From Neisseriaceae bacterium (GTDB taxonomy: Bacteria > Pseudomonadota > Gammaproteobacteria > Burkholderiales > Neisseriaceae): DNA of 64,000 nt. Below are positions 61,141-64,000 of the stretch, piece by piece. The position numbers and the translations under genes are program-made. Under the pieces are notes generated by a model. That model saw only the letters and a list, made by a program, of their open reading frames with translations, did not search any database and was not told the DNA's origin. Where the stretch lies: contig CP046107.1 of NCBI GenBank assembly GCA_016864895.1, positions 496,001 through 560,000 on the forward strand. Reading direction: 5' to 3'. The number at the start of each line of letters is the position of its first letter. Position 1 is the stretch's first letter.

Positions 61141-61668
61141 ATGAAAAAATTACAAAAAGGCTTTACCTTAATTGAAATGATGATCGTATTAGTCATTATC
61201 GGCATAATGGCAGCATTTGCACTTCCTAAATTCCAGGAATACATTGCTAAGGCACAGGTAGCAGAAGGAATTCAAATGGCTACCAATGCTAAGATAAGCA
61301 TTACTGATAATTTACAAAATAGACGGTGTATAGATCCATATGTAGAAGCCAACAATACAGTTACTGGCCGTTACGCCCAATTAGTCATTTCAGAAGACGA
61401 AAGTAAAGATAAAAGTCCGGATGTTGCTACTAATACCAATGGTTGTGTTGTAACAATTACTTATGGTCGTGGTGTTGATTCTAGTGGTAAACCATCAGGT
61501 GTTAGTAGGTATATCAACAACCAAACCTTGGTTTTAAATATGCTGCACAACGGTAGCTATCAAATCGATGATACTACAACACTTCCTATGCAATATAGGC
61601 CAAAGTCTATAGCACCAGTTCCTGATAAAAATGATAATTCTGATAACAGTAATGCTCAAATTAAATAA
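61141..61668 (+). CDS. Type IV pilin, probable major subunit
   Basis: This 175-residue prepilin has a short leader (MKKLQKG) cut between G7 and F8, the mature FTLIEMMIVLVIIGIMAAFA start with the invariant Glu5 (E12 here), and a globular domain from about residue 30. Its only cysteines are C63 and C102, so the predicted disulfide sits in the front half rather than near the C-terminus as in Neisseria PilE; the last 15 residues are Asn/Asp-rich and probably flexible. AGGAGAA before the ATG and a strong terminator after it suggest high monocistronic expression. Whether it is the major pilin or a minor or competence pilin cannot be settled. Confidence 0.9.
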   Translation: MKKLQKGFTLIEMMIVLVIIGIMAAFALPKFQEYIAKAQVAEGIQMATNAKISITDNLQNRRCIDPYVEANNTVTGRYAQLVISEDESKDKSPDVATNTNGCVVTITYGRGVDSSGKPSGVSRYINNQTLVLNMLHNGSYQIDDTTTLPMQYRPKSIAPVPDKNDNSDNSNAQIK

Positions 61669-61670
61669 TA

Positions 61671-61700
61671 AAAAAAACAGCACAAATGTGCTGTTTTTTT
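61671..61700 (+). terminator. Rho-independent terminator of the pilin gene
   Basis: ACAGCACA pairs with TGTGCTGT around a very short AA loop (61677-61694), flanked by a run of A on the left and eight or more T on the right. It lies a few bases after the pilin stop. Confidence 0.9.
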
Positions 61701-61849
61701 TATTATTTCACTTTACTCTTTTAATACTTTGTTTGACACCAATCAAATAATAAACTTTTTAAACTTCGTAATCAAATCCCTTTATGTTACGTATAACAGT
61801 AGTATTTCTATAATGTCTAGCATATTTCATCAAGATAGTAATCATATTA

Positions 61850-64000
61850 TTATTTAGATTTGTTTTTTTTGCGTTTGTGTTTATGACGAGATGATTTTTT
61901 TTTATTTTTATGATTTTGCTTATTCATTGACAATAGTTCTTCGTTTACATCTTTTTTTCTACCCCCGGAGACTAATACTAAGTCAATCCTACAAGTATCT
62001 AAATCTGCCTGTGCTACTTTAACGATGACATTATCTCCCATGGTAAAACGAATTTTTGTACGTTCCCCCACAATAGATAATTGTTCTGGAATATAGTTAA
62101 AATAATCTTGACCTAGATCTGAAATATGTATCATACCCTCAACATGAAACGCCTTTAATGTAACAAATACAGCAAAATTAGTCAGCCCATTAATTGTTCC
62201 TTCATAAATTTCACCTATCTTATCTCGCATGTAATACGTTTTAAGCCATTTTTCTACATCCCTAGACGCATCTTCAGCTCTTCTCTCTGTGTAGGAACAA
62301 TGCACCCCTATTTCAACCCATGATTTAGGTTGATAGACCTCTTGTTTTAAGATACCTTTAATACTACGATGCACACATAAATCAGGGTAACGCCTAATAG
62401 GAGAAGTAAAGTGTGTATAAGCATCATACGCTAAGCCAAAATGACCTATATTATCTGGCTGGTAAACCGCCTGTTGCATAGATCTTAATAACATCGTCTG
62501 AATCAAATCTTTATCTTCTCTATTATCTAGTTGACTCATCAACATTGCATAATCAATGGGTTTAGGATCATCGTAATTATTCAAACTCAATCCCAACAAA
62601 CTTAATTGTGCTTTCAATATTTGTAATTTTTCCTTTGTAGAACCTTCATGTACTCGGAATAAACTTTGACTCTTATTTTTTAAAATAAAGTCAGCTGCTG
62701 ATACATTAGCAGCTAACATACATTCTTCAATAATTTTATGAGCATCATTCCTGACTTCAGGTATAATTTGCTTAATTTTATTATTTTCATCAAAAATCAT
62801 CTGAGTCTGTGAGCTATCAAAATCAATAGCTCCGCGTTGAATTCTCTGCTTCTCTAACACATGATAGACTTCATACAAAGTCTCCAACTCTACTTTAAAA
62901 GGATAATTACCACCTGAAGATAAATGATACCAAACTTCGGTATAGGTTAGTCTCGCATGAGACCTCATGATTGCTGGATAAAATTCATAACCACAAATCA
63001 CACCAGAAGAACTAATTTTCATATCACAGACCATACATAGCCTATCTTGATTGGGCACTAATGAACATATGCCATTAGAAAGTGCTTCGGGAAGCATTGG
63101 AATTACTCTACGTGGGAAATAAACACTCGTACCTCTTTTGTAAGCATCTTGATCCATTGCTGTATTCGGTCTTACGTAATGACTCACATCTGCAATTGCT
63201 ACTACTAGACGATAACCTTGATGGTTTTTTTCTGCATAAACAGCATCATCAAAATCTCGTGCTGATTCACCATCAATGGTAACTAATGGAAAAGAGCGGA
63301 TATCTCTTCTATTCTCAACTTGTTCTTTTATAACAAAAGAAGGTATACTAGCCACCTCGGTTAATGTCTTATCGGAAAAAGTATGGGGTAAATCATACTT
63401 TCTCACTGCAATTTCAATTTCCATTCCAGGTTCATCATAACCACCCAAAATTTCTTTAACATGACCTGTCGCTAAAATGACACCATTGGGATAGCTGTCA
63501 ATCTCAATAACCGCTACCTCACCAGACATAATTGCTGATACATTTTCATTGGGTAATAAAATTTTGTGTGTAATACGCTTGTCTTCTGGCACTGCAATAA
63601 ACATACCTCCCTCAACATAAAGTCTAACAACTAGTTCTTTAGTTTTTCTTTCTAAAATTTCTACTACTGTAGCTTCTATTCTGCCTCGTTTATCATAGAA
63701 AGTTGCTCGCACAGTAACAACATCACCATGCATTAAGGAACGCATTTGCTTCTCACTTAGGAAAAAATCAGGTTTACCGATATCATCCATTGGTATTGCA
63801 AATCCATAACCATCTTTATGTCCCTGTACACGACATTTAACTAGTTGAGTCTTATCTGTCACACAAATTATATTATGATGATTAATATACAATTGCCCGT
63901 CTCTAACCATCGCTTTCATTCGATGGCGAAATGCAGTATCTTCTGTAGGCATAATATCTAGTAATGCTACTAAATCATCATAACAGACAGGTGCTTGCTG
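61850..64000 (-). CDS. rnr: Ribonuclease R, 5' end cut by window
   Basis: RNase R is a processive 3'-5' exoribonuclease that degrades structured RNA. The reading frame stays open to the right edge, giving 716 visible residues; the ATG at 63952 is internal, since the codons before it (APVCYDDLVALLD) continue the N-terminal helix-turn-helix domain. Seen in order are the end of that domain, cold-shock-type OB folds, the RNB domain with DGESARDFDDAV (catalytic Asp cluster), an S1 domain (GEIYEGTINGLTNFAVFV) and a lysine-rich tail. Full-length family members have about 750-820 residues. Confidence 0.96.
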   Translation of the reverse strand, partial: QQAPVCYDDLVALLDIMPTEDTAFRHRMKAMVRDGQLYINHHNIICVTDKTQLVKCRVQGHKDGYGFAIPMDDIGKPDFFLSEKQMRSLMHGDVVTVRATFYDKRGRIEATVVEILERKTKELVVRLYVEGGMFIAVPEDKRITHKILLPNENVSAIMSGEVAVIEIDSYPNGVILATGHVKEILGGYDEPGMEIEIAVRKYDLPHTFSDKTLTEVASIPSFVIKEQVENRRDIRSFPLVTIDGESARDFDDAVYAEKNHQGYRLVVAIADVSHYVRPNTAMDQDAYKRGTSVYFPRRVIPMLPEALSNGICSLVPNQDRLCMVCDMKISSSGVICGYEFYPAIMRSHARLTYTEVWYHLSSGGNYPFKVELETLYEVYHVLEKQRIQRGAIDFDSSQTQMIFDENNKIKQIIPEVRNDAHKIIEECMLAANVSAADFILKNKSQSLFRVHEGSTKEKLQILKAQLSLLGLSLNNYDDPKPIDYAMLMSQLDNREDKDLIQTMLLRSMQQAVYQPDNIGHFGLAYDAYTHFTSPIRRYPDLCVHRSIKGILKQEVYQPKSWVEIGVHCSYTERRAEDASRDVEKWLKTYYMRDKIGEIYEGTINGLTNFAVFVTLKAFHVEGMIHISDLGQDYFNYIPEQLSIVGERTKIRFTMGDNVIVKVAQADLDTCRIDLVLVSGGRKKDVNEELLSMNKQNHKNKKKSSRHKHKRKKNKSK

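Overview
The window reads as a stretch of chromosome from a low-GC (about one third G+C by eye, not measured) Gram-negative bacterium, most likely a betaproteobacterium of the Neisseriales. The evidence is gene order. ndk-rlmN-pilW-ispG, folK-deoxynucleoside kinase-panB, dapA-bamC-rdgB-hemW and an uninterrupted mraZ-to-ftsZ division and wall cluster are arrangements I know from Neisseria. BamC, MidA, HemX/HemY and a type IV pilin fit the same group. Several intergenic stretches of 300-700 bp with no recognisable gene suggest some genome decay, possibly in a host-associated lineage.

Layout. 1-6.3 kb (minus): ispG (cut by the left edge), pilW, rlmN, ndk, zapE, proS. 6.6-12 kb: a GDSL autotransporter with an altered catalytic block, yebC, an NfsA-like nitroreductase, ydcH (plus strand) and coaBC. 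12.4-14.2 kb (plus): an exported protein resembling Tli4-type T6SS immunity proteins, followed closely by a cysteine-free CobB-type sirtuin. 14.4-19.9 kb (minus): ridA, a GNAT acetyltransferase, isocitrate lyase, hemY, hemX.

20.1-28.2 kb (minus) is the most distinctive region: a tightly coupled polysaccharide locus. It holds an ABC-2 exporter (wzm-wzt), UDP-galactopyranose mutase (glf), two tandem large transferases with the layout of mycobacterial galactan polymerase GlfT2, and two short GT2 enzymes carrying the same NLGGxGGF signature. It predicts an exported galactofuranose-rich glycan. It lies directly downstream of tyrA, a PolB-type exonuclease gene and an alpha/beta hydrolase gene.

31.0-48.5 kb (minus) is the dcw cluster in canonical order, mraZ, rsmH, ftsL, ftsI, murE, murF, mraY, murD, ftsW, murG, murC, ddl, ftsQ, ftsA, ftsZ, then a dsbC-like gene and a terminator. 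It is headed by a good sigma-70-type promoter and a four-unit MraZ operator. From 48.7 kb: midA, a tRNA with a CAU anticodon set in about 1.3 kb of otherwise empty DNA, an orphan gene of unknown function, folK, a deoxynucleoside kinase with a broken P-loop, panB, then ybiT and an hdeD-like gene on the other strand. 56.9-61 kb (plus): dapA, bamC, a small membrane protein, rdgB, hemW. The window closes with a type IV pilin gene and rnr, whose start lies beyond the right edge.

Starts were re-chosen where a Shine-Dalgarno sequence clearly favours an internal codon (aceA, the GNAT gene, glf, both GlfT2-like genes, wzt, ftsL, midA, ybiT, bamC, the hydrolase). All family assignments are from reading the translated sequences; no database search was possible.
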